Origin: Eopsaltria australis
Lineage: Eukaryota > Chordata > Aves > Passeriformes > Petroicidae
Direction: 5' to 3'
NCBI GenBank assembly: GCA_034509425.1
Contig: JAVTVJ010000343.1
Coordinates: 310,001-374,000 of the forward strand
Length of the DNA: 64,000 nucleotides
The position numbers and the translations under genes were made by a program. This document shows positions 44,501 to 58,800 of the stretch, in pieces. The notes under the pieces were generated by a model, which had not been told where the DNA came from, made no database searches, and saw nothing but the letters and a program-made list of their open reading frames with translations. Each line of letters starts with the position of its first letter. The stretch's first letter is position 1.

Positions 44501-47500
44501 GAAAATAAAGCCAGAAAAATGTTTAGAAAATGCTGCTCATTCTCCAAACACGAGGCCTTTTATTCTTCTTCTTTTGTTTTTTTTTTAAGAGAACTGATTA
44601 ACTTCTTTGCAGACCCCCTATAGTGAAATAGTAGATAAATGCTCACTTGTTGATCAAAAATCAGATAAATTTGGACCAAGACCAGAGCACTAAATTATAT
44701 TTTGTCTCTGTACAGCCACACAGGATGGTATATGGCATGCCAAGGCTCAGTGCCACATGCCAATTTTGCAGATTAACCTTTCCAAAGCAACTAATATATC
44801 AATTTGTTCCAGCCATTTGATAAAAATGTTTTACTTTGTCTAGGTCAAGATAGAGTCATGGGGTTTTAAAAATTAGTTTATTCCCTTAATCTTGAACACA
44901 TTTCATTTCTGTGACACTGAATAAGCATGAGTAAAGCAAATATAAACAGTTTTCATCAGGAATCATTCTTATCAGCTATTCCTTGCCAAAGGTTAATACC
45001 CTCAAAGCACCTACACAAATAATGGCTTGCGTTTGCAAATATATTCAATGAATATGCAGAGAAACTAAATGTTGATACCACTAGTCCTCCTGTTCCAACC
45101 CCTGTATTACCAGGTTTGTACTGCTTTGCTGTATTTCTCCTGTGTTGTGCATTTTTCATTTTATCTCTGTTCCATCTCAGAGATACTGACAGTGAATACA
45201 GATTGCCAGGAGCTGACATCAATCTTCTGGTAAGCTGTGGTATGGTACCAGTAAAACACATCAAGAAGGAAAATATACTTACAGTGACATTTTTATGATT
45301 AGCAGCCAAAAAAAGAAGCAAAGAGGCAGGGAAGTCAGCTCACTGCACTACAAAGCACGTGCTGGTTTGGCAGACTGAATTCCTTAATGACATTCGTATT
45401 AAGTTCTTGCTGCCAAATGCTGTTTGCTTTTGCTGTCAGAACTGTCTGCATTAATAATGAATAACTGCTTGGAAGCTACTTACATAAAGCATTGTTTTCA
45501 TGTCACTGCCATCGATGGCATCTCTGGGTAGATGAGAGAGCACCTTGTGAATGAGTTCATTGAACAGTCCTTTTTAACACAGTTGTGCTGGGGCAGTGTT
45601 TCTATGGACACAGGCACATTGGTCTGGACTACAGCATCTCAAGGATGAAGATCTCCAGATCTAACATACTCTTAATCTGAGTGGTCTGATACCATATTTT
45701 CACTGTGTTTGCAATTGGGTTAACTCTACTGTGAAGGCAGGCTATCAGAGTAGTTTTGAGAGCAGAGAGGTGCAGTGGTTGTGGGAAACCCTCCAGACAA
45801 ATGCAAACACACACAGTATGCCAATGCCCTGGTGTAACACAGTCCCAGAGGCAGAAGCCTCTTGGCAGATGGAGAAGGGTTGCAATACATAAGTGAGCCT
45901 GCTGGGTAGCCTTGTAAAATCTTGCCAAAATTACACTGTTTACAGAACAAATAAAGCAGAGGAAGATGTTGCTTTCTTTCCACACACTGTGCTTCCTACC
46001 TTTCTGCTTTTGACTCAAATGTTTTTATTTCCCCCTGGTTGACACCAGCTCTGTATGCAGAACATATAAAGAATGCATAATTTAGAATGAATGCCTCACA
46101 GTGAAATTTCCGCTGTGGAGCTGGTCTGCCTGCAGTACTTTGTCACTGTGATGATGTGGCTTGTGTGAATTCTTGATATTGCTGGGAAGTTGCTACAGCA
46201 AAACTCTTTCTTTGTGAATAATTTTGTGTATAAATGTAATCCAGTAACTGTTGATGGATCACTAATTTGTCTTTTCCAAATAAAGTCTGACACAGATTGA
46301 GGCCTGGGCAACAAAACTGTTTCTGAAAACAGCCATCTAGACTTTTAAAAGTAAGTCGTACATAGCATGTGCTAGAGTCCTTCTCAGCTTTAAGAAGGTA
46401 TTACTAGAAATAGGTTTTCTAATGTGGAAAAAAACATATAGTGGTAAAAAGAATTTAAAGGAGAGAAAGCTATAGCAGAAGCCTACAAACCTCTAAAAGG
46501 TAAAAAGGTCAATCCTAAAATACAGTAGTCAAGGTCATAAAGAAGTGGTGCAAATAGGTGGAAAACAGCCTTGTGGGCTGATGTAAACCCACAACTATTT
46601 ACTCATCATCAGATATGTAATCCACACTTGCCCCCCATCACATTGACTCCAGTGTGATTTTATCAGCTGCATGTTAGGTAGTTGTATTCATGCAGTGTAA
46701 AGTGTGACTTAAAACTGCTTAGAGAAACAAAAAGAAGTTGTATATGTACCTCTAAGCATCTTTGCATAGCATTACAGGACAAACTTTCTCACGTGCCTGG
46801 ATTTGACTTAACTGGTAAGGAGCACAGAATCATTGCGTAACTCAAATACCAGCCAAACCACATCAAAAGTAAAAATTGGAGTCTAATGCATATTTAAAAT
46901 TTTACCTTCTTTAAGTACAGTGGTGAGAGGGTGTATGATTTTATTTTTGCCATGTTAGAAAATTATAGGTGCCATGTATTTCATGTAGTCCAGAACACAC
47001 CCCTCAGCCTTTCATAGTAAAGTCAGTTACTACCCTGCTGAGAGTATGGGTGATGGGGGAAGACAGAACTTTATTTCTGGGACAATTACAAAGGGAAAAA
47101 TTGTCAAGTACAGACAAGGTCCTATGACTATTGCTCATCCTGCACAAGAGCCTCTTCACCTCTCAAATTGTCTTTTCTTTCTTCAGGCAGGCATTGCACA
47201 GTGTGATACTCAGGCTACTGCTAAAAAAACATGCCTGCTGCCATGAATCTCCCTGACAGGGAGCAGAAAGGTCCAACCATGTCGTAAGAAAAAGGCAGTG
47301 GGAAACCAAGCATGATGAAGCAGCTGGCAGCCAGAAGGGCCCTGACAGCAAGGGTCAGGTCCCACAGTACCTGAGTGAGGTAACCAGAGAAGGTGGGGTA
47401 ACAGTACTTGACTTAGACTGAGAGTTCAGATCACAAGACAAGATCATAGAGAATGATCAAGTCACAGAGTCAAGCCACCATGTCAAGATCAGAGTCTGGA

Positions 47501-49194
47501 TCAACAACACCCACAGCTGGGGATGGGCATGACTGTGGGAAAATTGCAAGGTAGCTCAGGTGGGGACAGGGGCAAGAAATTCAGCTTAAAACCAACTCTG
47601 AAGGAAAGGAATGGGGACCCCTAGGGCATCTTCCATCTCTTTTTCACAAGAGGTCTCAATTGGCCAGGCTGGACATAACTAAACTCTTGTAATCAATTGG
47701 GCCCAAGCAGGCAAACTCCCAGGAGGGGAGGGGAATGTGCTGATGCCCTCTGGACTTCCAACATAAGCTCTCAGTGTGGGTTCTCCTTCTAAATGGTGGT
47801 GATCTCTTGAAAGAAATGAGAGCAGAGCTCAAGTGGAATTATGTATTTTTTGAAAGTCTAATACACTTTTAGAGTAAATCTTACTATTTGCTCTATGGTC
47901 AAAAAAGACATGTAGATGTAACAAAACCTGTAAACCACACTATCTGAGGATACTGAATCTCAGAAAATGGAAAAATAAGCTGCCATCAGGTTGTGTTTAA
48001 AAATGGATAGAGACTGTTGTATTTTAGGTGACACGCATCCTATTTCTCAGTGACAGATGGAAAATGAATATATACTTACACAATTTAACTCAGACAAGTC
48101 TTTATTCTTAGTATGGAATTCAAACAGACTCCTTGTCAATGAAAAACATTGGATCAGAATGTGAGATTATAATTAGATAACTAGTTAGCTGAGTACAGCT
48201 GAACTACCAAATTAATTTAGATGGAAAAATCAGTGAGAGACTCAGATAAGAGTCTTGTTATTAAGTTCTTTATAAAATCCCCATGAATCAATAAAGTAGG
48301 CATTCCTCCAAGCTTACAGAGACCACCTTTGTTATTTAAATCATGTAATACCGATTATGCTAGCTCTTGTGTAACTACTCCAACCTGCAACCCCAGGGTA
48401 TTATAGGTTGCTCCAGTTTTCCTCTTTTTCCCTATGAATAAGGGGAAAGATATTTTTGATCTAGTCCCATGATGATAACTGGTGCAAGAAAGGGCCAGTC
48501 AGAACGAAGGACATTCAAAAGAAAACTAGTTCTTGTGGGAACCTGGTAGACATTTTGAGCTAAAGCTGATAAAGGACTTAATCACCTGCAACTTGAATCC
48601 CACAACTGCCTAAGGCTTACACATCTGACCCCAAAATTGAAGCTATACCCCTGTGCCTTGAATTATCTCCATAATGTGTGAGAATTGGATAGCTCAGATT
48701 AAAGTCCATCCAAACAATGAACTATAAAGTGACTCATGTTGTCCTGGTGTCAGGTAAGTTATGTACACAGTAGACTCAGGACCTTCAAGGAGTTCACCTA
48801 TATTATATGAACCATTTTGCTATAATGCTGTTGGGTGAGTGGAGATTCCACTCATATTTTTCAACTTAGTAGATGCCATTAGCTTCTGCAATGCAGTTAC
48901 AGCCAAAGTGGGTTCACAAAGAATTTAACACAATTGTGACTAATGCTTACCTGTGAACTGCAGATACAGCCTTTAGGAAACAGAATAGAACTACTATTCT
49001 GCAAATGCATTTTTTCAGTGGAAAGTACAGAAGCCTGGGGGTTTCTGGAATTCATGATTGGTAGTGGGTTTAGTGTTTCACTGGTTTTTTTGGAAAGGGT
49101 CTGCACAGAAGTGACACAGTTTTTTTTTTTTTTAGAACAGCCAGACAAGATTCTTCTTCAGCCTTCATAGATCCTTTGTTGTCAATCCCCCAAT
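35541..49194. other. Long AT-rich intergenic stretch, no gene recognised
   Basis: I see no exon, RNA gene or well-defined transposon in these 13.6 kb. Noted: a C/T-rich patch at about 38030-38160, a 17-18 bp tandem duplication at 42331-42369 (ataacctttgtt unit), and possible conserved elements at 38820-39200 and 45340-45530. Confidence 0.55.
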
Positions 49195-49566
49195 CCAGAG
49201 TTTAGTTTGGGACCTACACTGTATCCAAAGAAGAGCAACAAAGCTGACAGAGTCTAGAACACAAGTCCTATGATAAACAGCTGAGGGAACTGCAGTTATT
49301 TATCCTGGAGAAAAGGAGGCTGAGGGGAGACCCTAATACTGGCTAAACTTCCCGAAAGGAGGCTGTAGCAAGGTGGTACTCTCCTCAAGTAAAAAGCAAT
49401 AGGACAAGATGAAATGGCTTCCAGTGGAACCATCACGCCAGGAGTGTTCAAAAAATGTGTGAATGTGGCACTTAGGGACATGGTTTAGTGGTAGGGTTGG
49501 CCATTTTAGGTTTATGATTGGACTTGATATGTTAAGGTTTCTTCCAACCTAAATCATTCTATGATA
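49195..49566 (+). mobile_element. CR1 LINE 3' end, + strand
   Basis: It contains 'cacaagtcctatgataaaca', 'ctggagaaaaggaggctgag' and the terminal 'cttccaacctaaatcattctatgatatgg', all diagnostic of CR1 3' ORF2/3' UTR. Moderately diverged and internally shortened. Confidence 0.9.
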
Positions 49567-51055
49567 TGGTCATTAAACAGGTGGCTTAACTCTGTGTCTA
49601 CAGCAAATCACTTCATTATTCACCTTCTTGAATCTGCTTTCCTTACTTCCTTACTTTTAACTTGTACCTCAAGAAATCCACCTGGTTTCATGTATGAGGG
49701 TCGTGATGGACTTTTCAACAACCCACATTCATAAAAGGCATGTTTTGTATGTACAGACCCCATTAAATTCACAGGGAGTAGAAGGACTGTTAAAAAGTAT
49801 ATTCTGGAAGAAGGGCAATATTGTATATTGAAGCCTCTGAGTAGCAGCCCCTTACCTGCTGTCCTTCTGCTTGAGTTAGCTTGCTCCTACTGGACTGAAG
49901 TGAGACAATGATATATAAATAAAAAATTATTCTCTTTTGCAAACCAACCAGTGAGTAGGTAAATCATAAATAGACCTTTCTTAATTTTATCAGACTGAAG
50001 TAGAATTATATAAACTATAGGATCGCTTCTGCTGTTGGAAGAGATTTTAAATAACATTTCTCCAGGCCTAATTTGGAAACAGCATGGTCAGATGATAATT
50101 ACCCTATTTGCATTTCTAAATTACTGCCAGCAGAGCCTTAGCTATTGCAATCTAGCAGAGACCAACACCTCATCGAGCTCAAGAGGCAATTAAACTACTG
50201 AAATCTAAAAAAATGGAAGCATGAACAGTTTTTCAGTGTCTTGCATTAATTGTTTGAAAGGCTTTACTTACCTTCTTGAGATTGTCTGATCTGTAAACTG
50301 GGATGGTCATTTGCATTATGGTAATGAAAGCACTATATACATCAAAAGGATGAAAAAAATCCCCTAACTGCCTCACTTTTAGTGATTGATTTTCAATAAT
50401 AAACCTGAGCAGGTTCAAGGCAAAGTATCTCGCTGGGTAAATCAAAGATATGAGCTGTATACTGAGTGCTTGCTCTGGCTTTACTGAAGGGATGCAAAAA
50501 TTCCACATAGCTTACTTCAATATTTTCGGAGTTCTGCCTTTCCAGACTGTTCAGGTATATAAAAAAAGAAAGATATTTGAGGAAGGAATGTCTGTGTGTT
50601 TGAGGAAAAATAAACAAATGAAAAGCTGAAGAGAAAAAAACTAAAAATCATCTCAAGCAGAAGCAATACCCAAGAACAGACTCAGTGCTGAAAGAAGTAT
50701 TTTGCAGACAAAGTCAATGAAATTAAAAATTTGAAGTACAGAAAGCTATTGCACTAAAACTCTTCCTAGTATCCTCTCCGTCTCCTTTCAGCCTGCATTT
50801 TTCCTATCTGATTAATGAATATTAATGACCCTCTGAGCTTCCAGGCCAAGGGAACCAACAGCCAGACGCTGTTGCTATGGCCATGTACAAACCCTTGCTG
50901 ACCACAGAGCAAGCTTTTGCAGCCCCATTTCCTCAGTGCTCTAGTTACATCTACAGACAGCGCGGAATATACTAGGCCATGATGCCTATGCTACAAACCC
51001 AGTCAACATCTCACACCTTTCCTGGGCCCTTCCTTCACACACTCGTTTGCACATT
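49567..51055. other. Intergenic DNA, no gene recognised
   Basis: No coding evidence. A short homeobox-like cluster (gattaatgaatattaatgac) occurs near 50811. Confidence 0.5.
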
Positions 51056-51657
51056 TGTACTGGTTTGGGCTGGCACAGGGTCAATTTCATATTCACATTT
51101 CATATTTCATATGGTGTTGTGTTTTGGATTTGTGACGAAAAGAATGTTGATAATTCAGGTGTATTTTAGCTATTGCTGACATGGCTTGCACAGCATCAAG
51201 GCCTTTTCTGTTTCCCACCCCACTCCATCAGTGAGGGGGATGGGATTGCACAAGAAATTGGGACAGGACACAGCTGACCCCAGCTGACCAAAGGGATATT
51301 CCAGACCATATGATGTTTTGTTCAGATATAAAAGCTGAGGGGAATAGGGGGAGAAGGAATATTTGGACTTATGGCATTCATCTTCGCGAGTAACCATTAC
51401 TGTGATGGAGCCTGGCTTTTCTGGAGATGGCTGAACACCTGCCTGACCATGAGAAGTGTTGAATGAATTCCTTATTTTGCTTTGCTTATGTGCAGCTTTT
51501 TCTTCACCTGTTAGAGTATATTTATCTCAATCTACAAGTTTTGCCTTTTTACCTTTCTGATTCTTCCCCCTTCCCACAGCAGGGGGGAGGATGTTGGGAG
51601 GACAGTGAGCAAACAGCTGCATGGGGCTGAGCTATCTCCAGTGGTTAATCCACAACA
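51056..51657 (+). mobile_element. Avian ERVL-type solo LTR
   Basis: It opens tgtactggtttgggctgg and closes ggttaatccacaaca, about 602 bp. Landmarks typical of this abundant avian LTR family are gctgaccaaagggatattcc agaccatatgatg, TATAAAA at 51327-51333, 'gatggagcctggcttttctgg', 'ctgaacacctgcctg' and 'gaattccttattttgctttgc'. No internal region flanks it, so it arose by LTR-LTR recombination. No clean target-site duplication was seen. Confidence 0.85.
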
Positions 51658-54600
51658 CCACACCAGCTCTGCACCCCTCTTCATAAAGTGTCTTCATTTT
51701 TACTTACTTTGTTCAGTATCTTAGCTTTGCTTTACATAGGGAAGATGAAAATTTATGTCAGGTGTTCATGTCTCTGGATTATTGCCATTCCCTACTGTTT
51801 GACTATGGTGCCCCCAGGACCAGCACTTGGCCACTCTTCAGGCAGAGTTATGAGCATTTGAACCCAAAGGAGTCATCAGGACTGGCAGTGGGACATACTA
51901 GGTGACACATGAAAGCTGTGGAGCACAAGGATTTTCGTGTTGTAGCAGCTGTTGCACCCCAATGATGCTTTTAGGCATGGTCTGAGATGAAAACAGTAAG
52001 CAACAACAGGAATTTGGTACTAGTACTTCAGGTCCCGGTGAGGACAATAGTCCTACAGACAGCATCTTACCTAACTGCAGGGTGCAACTACAGCTAAAAA
52101 GAGAGGTTCCTTTGCCCCTGATGATAAACTGTAACTATTTCCCAAAGGGCATGACCACGTTGAAGTGCATCAGAGGACCTTAACAGCTGGGGTTTCAATA
52201 AATTTTTGGTTCAGACATAACTATTCCATTCAGCAACCACACAGAGTACCTCAGCCCATAAATGTATGAGCAAAGTCTTTACTAAAGCTAGACAAATGTG
52301 AAGGGTGGCACCTCTAAGAGTATTCCAGACTTTATAGTCTCATAAGATTAATTTAGGTGCTGTAAACCATAAGTCTACCCAGCTATAAACATTGAAATAA
52401 ATTATAGTCAGAAATGTCTTGTTGAAATTTCTGGAGAAGAGTACACTCATTTATAGACAGAGCTTCTTGATGTGATATTTCAGTACGATCATTTTCTTCA
52501 AAAAATGGAAAACAAGCCCTTCAAATGCATTTTCTTTTGTACTGTCTGTTGACATGTGAAAACCATACAGAAGACAAGTGAATGGCCTGACAGATGGAAT
52601 ATAAAACTGGTTTTACTTGCACTTGCTCCCCAATTGGCTGGATTTAGCAAATGGAGGCTGCATGAGATGAATGAGTAATTGGAGTCTCTACAGCCAAGTT
52701 CATTTTGGGTGAGAGTGGTGGGCTGAGCCAAGGCATACAAGTGCCACTCATGTGGATGTCACCCTTCATTCTACTCTCCTCATACACACAAACTCTTATT
52801 TTTGTAAAGCCAAGGAGTACTGGGTGTGGGGAGAAAAAAAAAGTATCAGAAATCTACTTTAGATTGTTATCATCTGGCATTGTTCTTGAAACTATTGAGA
52901 GAAACATGGGTAATTAAAGCTTTTCTTTCAAGACATTTCGGCACAGTTTCAACAGACTACTTTCTTTTTCTTTCCCTCTTTCCATAGTACTTTCCATCTT
53001 CTGTAGATTTCTCTTCTTCTGGGGGCTTACTCCTTTCTCCAGGAAGCTGTCACTGTGCACTTTGCTCTTAAGTTTTGCTACAAGGAATAGTAACTTCAGG
53101 AACAGGAAAGCCAATTAACCCTGGTCTCCAAAGCACTTGTATTTTGTGGTTGGATTGTTTTATATCTAACAAATTGTGAGATCTGATTGAAACTCTCATG
53201 GTCAAAGTGTTCATATGTGTCTTTCTCCTGCATAGAATTTTTGCTGCTTAACAAGATTTAAGAGTAACAAATATACTTCCCAACTGCCTACCACAAATAA
53301 ATGTATGGGGAAATCAACATCTCTAAGAGCTACTATTTCAGATGAAGCAAGCTGGTGATTAAAAAATTACTGAGGGACCAGAGAGACAGGAGAGCAGGGA
53401 GGGAGACATAGAGAGACATAGAATGTGTACATATGTTTATACAGGCATGCACCTAGGCTAAAAAAATCAGAGCCATCACCAGCACAGACATTAGGGCAAA
53501 ACCTACATTAACAGCTCATCTTACTGATATTGCCTGATTCTTTTCAGGGTATGAGTTTAAGTTCTTTTGGCAGGGGAGTAATTTTCCAATAAAATTTATG
53601 CAGGTACATTTGTACTATCTGCAAGTGTAACTATCCAGTACTATCCAGTACAACCAGGTAGATACAAAATGCTTTTGTACGTATGGTAGGCAAGTTCCCG
53701 AGCCATGTATTTGTTGGAATTAACAATAACTTGATTTAACATAATGATTTTCCTTGCAACATACACTAGAGTTTGAGATCCTGTTCCTGCTAGACACATG
53801 CATAAAAGAAAGTTTCCAAACCTTTTCGATCTACAGCCTCCCTCAGACTTCAGATGTAAATCTCCTGACAACAGAATTATTTTTTTTCCAGAACTTTACC
53901 AGAATGCTTCAACACAGTCCACACATTGAAAGTTCGGGACCTAGGAATATTTTCCAAGTGTAGTTCAGGTGTATGTTCCAGCTTTGCCATCACTGCATGC
54001 CCTCCTCAATTCATGATTCACCTCACCATATGGCTTCCATAGCTAAAACCAGAAGGTTGAATAAACCAGTAACGTCATATGCTTAGTTCAGGCCTGGCCT
54101 AATCAACTTAGTTTAAGTGCCCAGTGTGGAGTCTATGATAATGTAAACTTGCTTATTTATAAAACCTTCCCATGGAAGCCTTGGCATTAACAAGGAAAGA
54201 TAAATTTCTGATAATTATTTTTGATCTAATAATGTAAATGCTGTATACATTAGACCTCCGTGGTCTTTTGCTGGTTGTTTTTAGTAAGCACTGCAGTAAT
54301 AAACCCTCAGTGCCAATGAGAGGCACAAGGTGTGCACGTAAGAATTGTCACTTTTTCTATGAATGAGTTTCATACTCAAAAGTTCACGTTGCTTTTAGAT
54401 GATTTGGAAATCTAAGGGATATTGCTTTCACCAACAGTGCATCTTTTCTCTGTATAATAAGAAAATTCAAAGGTTCTTTAGCTAGGTTTGGTTGGTTGTT
54501 GGGCTGCAAAACAATTTCCAAATTCATTTAACTGGTATTCACCAGGGTAATTTACTGTTTATGTAAGACCATAATTTAACTTTGGAAGGCAGCAATGAAA

Positions 54601-54940
54601 ATTTATTTGGTTAAATCTCATTAGCTACTGGAAAACCTATCTGGAAATTCCTAATCCTCTTCACTTCAAAACAGAAATTTGATACTCTAAATTACCTTGA
54701 CCATAGGCTATAATTCTAAAGCTTGTAATTGCAAACAAGAGTAAGTGTACACACAAGACTGTTCCTTACAGTCCTTCTTCACAGGAATATTTCTACTGAG
54801 ACAACTAAAGCTAATTTATAAAAAGGTAGGCACTTGCCTGGTTTTGTATCTATTCAGCTGTATCCTGGAAAAGAACAAAAGCCCGCCCACATCTAAGTAA
54901 AATAATGTGGATCTGTGCTTTTGTTTGCTTTGTAAACACG
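51658..54940. other. Intergenic DNA, no gene recognised
   Basis: No coding sequence supported. A short direct repeat (tatccagtac twice) lies near 53632. Confidence 0.55.
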
Positions 54941-55834
54941 AAATCACAAAATGTTTGAGATTGGCAGACACTTGTGGAGGTCATTTGTTCCAATCCTCCT
55001 GCTCAAGCAAGGCTACTCAAAGCCAGTTGCCTAGGTTCCTATTCAAATGGCTTTGAAGTATCTCCAGAGATGGAGATTTCACAGCCTCCTTGGGTAACCT
55101 GTGCCAGTGCTCAGTCACCCTCACAGTACAAAAGTGTTTCTTGATTTCAGAGGGAGCCTACAGTGTTTCAGTTTGTGCCCACTGTCTCTGGTCCCGTCAC
55201 CGGGCACCACTGAGAAGAGCCTGGCTCCATCCTCTCTATACTGTCCTCTCAGTTATTTGCACACATGGATGAGATCCCTCCTGAGCCTTCTCTTCTCCAG
55301 GCTGAAAAGTCTCAGCTCTTTGAGCTTTTCCTAATATGAGAGATGCTACAGTCCATTAATCAGCTTAGGAGCCATTTACTGTGCTCTTTCCAGTACATCC
55401 ATCCCTCTTTTGTACTGGGAAGCCCTGAACTGAGCCCAACACTCCAGGTGTGGCCTCACCAGTGCTGAGTAGAGGGGAAAACTCACTTCTCTTGATCTGC
55501 TGGCAGGATTCCTTCTAATGCAGCCCAAGATATCATTAGCCTCCTTACCCATATGGGCACATGGCTAGTTCATGTTCAACTTGGTGTCTACCAGGATCTG
55601 CAGCTCTTTGTCCTCCAGCCTGTACTGGTGCTTGGAGCTGTTCCTCCCAAGGTGCAGCACTTTGCACTTCTCCTTGTTGAATTTTAAGAGGTTTCTGTCA
55701 GCCCATTTCACCAGCCTAGCAAGGTTTCTCTGGACGTCAGCAGAGCCTTCTAGCATATCAGCCTCTTCTTCCAATTTAGTGTCATCTGCAAATATGCTGA
55801 GGGTACACTTTGCCCCATCACTCAGATGATACAT
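54941..55834 (-). mobile_element. CR1 LINE 3' portion with RT coding remnant, - strand
   Basis: The left end is an eroded CR1 tail (cacaaaatgtttgagattgg). Then come 'ctccagagatggagatttcacagcctccttgggtaacctgt' and 'gagccttctcttctccaggctg'. The right part encodes on the minus strand an 89-codon open stretch (55834 to 55565) with IFADDTKLEEE (RT catalytic F-A-D-D), VKWADRNLLKFNKEKCKVLHLGRN and HQYRLEDKELQILVD. All are standard CR1 ORF2 phrases. The element is truncated 5' of the F-A-D-D motif. This is the longest CR1 copy in the window. Confidence 0.93.
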
Positions 55835-58800
55835 GATACATGGTGCTCTTCTCTTTGCAGCTGTCCTAGATTCCTCTTCAGAAGGCCATGGACTGTCATA
55901 GCTATGGACTACATAAACTTAATAATGCTTCTGTGCTACATTTCCAGAAATGTATGTGTGTACATGTCCTCCCTGTCATCCAACTTCTCTGACACTACAG
56001 CTAGAGCAATTTGTGAAAGAGTAATAACATCAAACAGCAGTAGGAATGTTTGCACTTCAAATGCAATTCAACTGCACTGTAATACAGACACTTCTCAGTA
56101 ATGTCTTTCTATAAATTCAGCTGTATAAGTTCTTGAACACCTTTAATGACCTTGTTTATTTTCTGCTTTATTGACAGCATGAGAGAAGTTGAACTGCACT
56201 AAGACTTTCCCTGCCTCATAGGAGAAAACACCAACAGCTATGTCTAGACTGCAAAGCAGATGTACTCTCCAGCACGGTGCAGTCCTCCTCCTTCAGTTAC
56301 TTAGCATCAGCTCCTTATTCCCAATTAAGATGATAATCCTCACATTGCTGTAACACAGAAACACCACCACTAAAGCAGCTTGTAAGTCATCTGCCTGATA
56401 TTTGCATGAGGAAAGAAGAGGCAGGCCTCTTTCAAAGCACACCACCAACATGGGTAAATCCCCTCCAGCTAGTATTATTGCAAGTAAAGATGCAGAAGGA
56501 AAAGGGTTTCTCTGTCCCTAGTGCTACAGTGGCCAGCACAGTCTTCCAGTATAAACCCCAAGTGGCTTTTCTTTACAAGGAACAGCCCTCAGCCACAACG
56601 TCACATGTGTATTACATGCATATGCATCCCTAGCCCAAGGTAGGTTTATTTTTGTTCACTTTCTGGGCCAGTAATATAAAGGTAAACAGGGCCATACAGA
56701 TTTGACTGCTGTATATTATCAGAGGAAGTTGTGGGCTTCTTCAGAATTAATTCCATCTTGATCTGGATTGAATACAACCCAAAATGGATGCATTTAAAGT
56801 CATTACTTTCAAAGTGCTCTAGGGTAGAGTGATACCAATTAAAAAGTTCCAAAGGGCTTGGAAAATTATGAAATGTAAAATAGCAGTGAATGAGTAACTT
56901 TCTGACCCAGCCTAATAAACTAGCTTCTTTGATGGATGATAAAAGAACCTTGAGGAACAATGGCTTTAACTGCTCACAAGTTTTCATGATCACTAATTTA
57001 TCCACTGTCTCTGCTATTTCTTTCTGACCCAGTTACCAAAGGGTCTTCCATGTGGCCTTCCACACTTTCAGAACAGATAAAGCTCCTTAAAATCTTTTTC
57101 CAACTTTGAAAATGTAAGGGGTGGCCTTCAGTTAACTCAGGGTAAAAATGCATAATGAAGAACAAGTACTTTATGTAAGTAATGCTACCAGTCAATTTAG
57201 GAATGTTGTTTAATTTTTTATTTTAACTGAGTCAGTATATCAATTTGAAGCCTGGAGCCTGAAACAACTTTTTAGAGTAGTGTTGTGTCTTGGGTTTCTG
57301 TACACTTGATGGGAAAAAAGAGCCTCAACTTTGACAGAATGAAATACTGGGACTACTCCCACATGAACAAAACCACTTAACAAAATAGACAGACCTCACT
57401 GTAGTCTGAAATACAATTATTTCCTTATATGTTATAATTTATTCTTTGCAAGTTACTGTCTAAATCATTAAATGATTCACCTGACATCTGAAAATCTGTA
57501 TTTAAATAGTAATTTTCATATTATACTTTGACACTGACTTGTTTGCTTGCATTCACTGGATGATCTGAATCTTAATTTGTATGTTTTCAATGGTTGGAAT
57601 TGTCTCAATTCTGCTTAGAACTGTTTTGATCCAGTTGTATTTGAAACTGTGTATTACCATCCAAATAATAAATAATAACTGTCTGAAGAACTTAGCAGCT
57701 TTCTTTTCCTTCAGAGATGTTAATATTAAAAGAATAGAGTCTCTTCCCACAATTGCATGTTCTCTTTTCATTAGCCTTTATAAAAACCACAAGCCCTCAA
57801 AATTCTAACTTTTCCTGAAAAGAAACACTGCTAGTTTTAATTCATTTTTGTCTGAGTTCCCTTCCCCACTATGATCTGTTATTAAAAGTAGAACTAACCA
57901 AAACAAATAATCACATTCCAAATCTTTTTTCTTTTAAATCATGTTTTACAATCTGTGCATGCATGAATGCCATTAGTTTTTCAAGATAATCTGGGCTTTG
58001 TATGTCTGAGTCGGTGTGCCTGTGCAGTACAACAGTGTAACTCCACAGAATCACCTATTTTTAGAGGAGGATAATGATACCAGAACAATTCTTCCCAGCC
58101 AAGCATCACTAGCTGTAGGATGCAGCTGAATGGTGAGGAAGCTTACAAGTAGCTGAGCAACTCTGTGTTACCTTCTTGGCTACGCTGAGCTTTCTAACTT
58201 AGACACCAAAGTTACAAGAGATGAAAGTAATGTGCTGGTAATGGCTTGTTTTTATTCTTGCATTTTCTTCAGAGCTTTGTAACTCATTTTGTTATCTTGT
58301 ACACAGCAATCCTGTCTGCTCAGGTCTCAGTGCCCAGAGTCCACTTACGTCTCCCACATCATCTGGTGGAATGTCATCTCTTGCAGAAACATGCGTGGGA
58401 CAGAAAGCCAAGATTTTCCCAGTATTTTTACATGGCAGAAGAGTCTCCCTCATGCAGCATCATGTGAAAATTCTGCAAATTGTAGCAGTTGGTTTGGTGA
58501 GGGGTTTTTTTTCCTCTGATTCTGGAACAACAGCCAGGTAACTGCGTAGTTTTGATCTAGTATCAAGGAAAAGTACATTGCAGAGGTGCTGTGAATTCTA
58601 AACTCATACTGGTTGTTCAGGTAGATGTACCTACGCATCCACATTTTTAATCATTATCAAAAGTTATTTAAAAATCCCATTATTTAAAACCCCCCATTGT
58701 GTTACAGGCCGTGATTTAGTAAACAAAAAAAAAACCAAAAAAAAAAAGCTCATAAAGCACTTTGAGAACTAAATTTGAAAACTGCAGTGTGGGAGACAGG

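Noticed and set aside
45629..46018. 129-codon minus-strand frame, and similar frames of 100-140 codons at 19273, 44956 and 56646
   Set aside because: Composition is random for AT-rich DNA, with no motifs and no supporting signals.
47240..47780. Possible unknown repeat or exon with higher GC than flanks
   Set aside because: No long frame, no splice pattern, no repeat family recognised.
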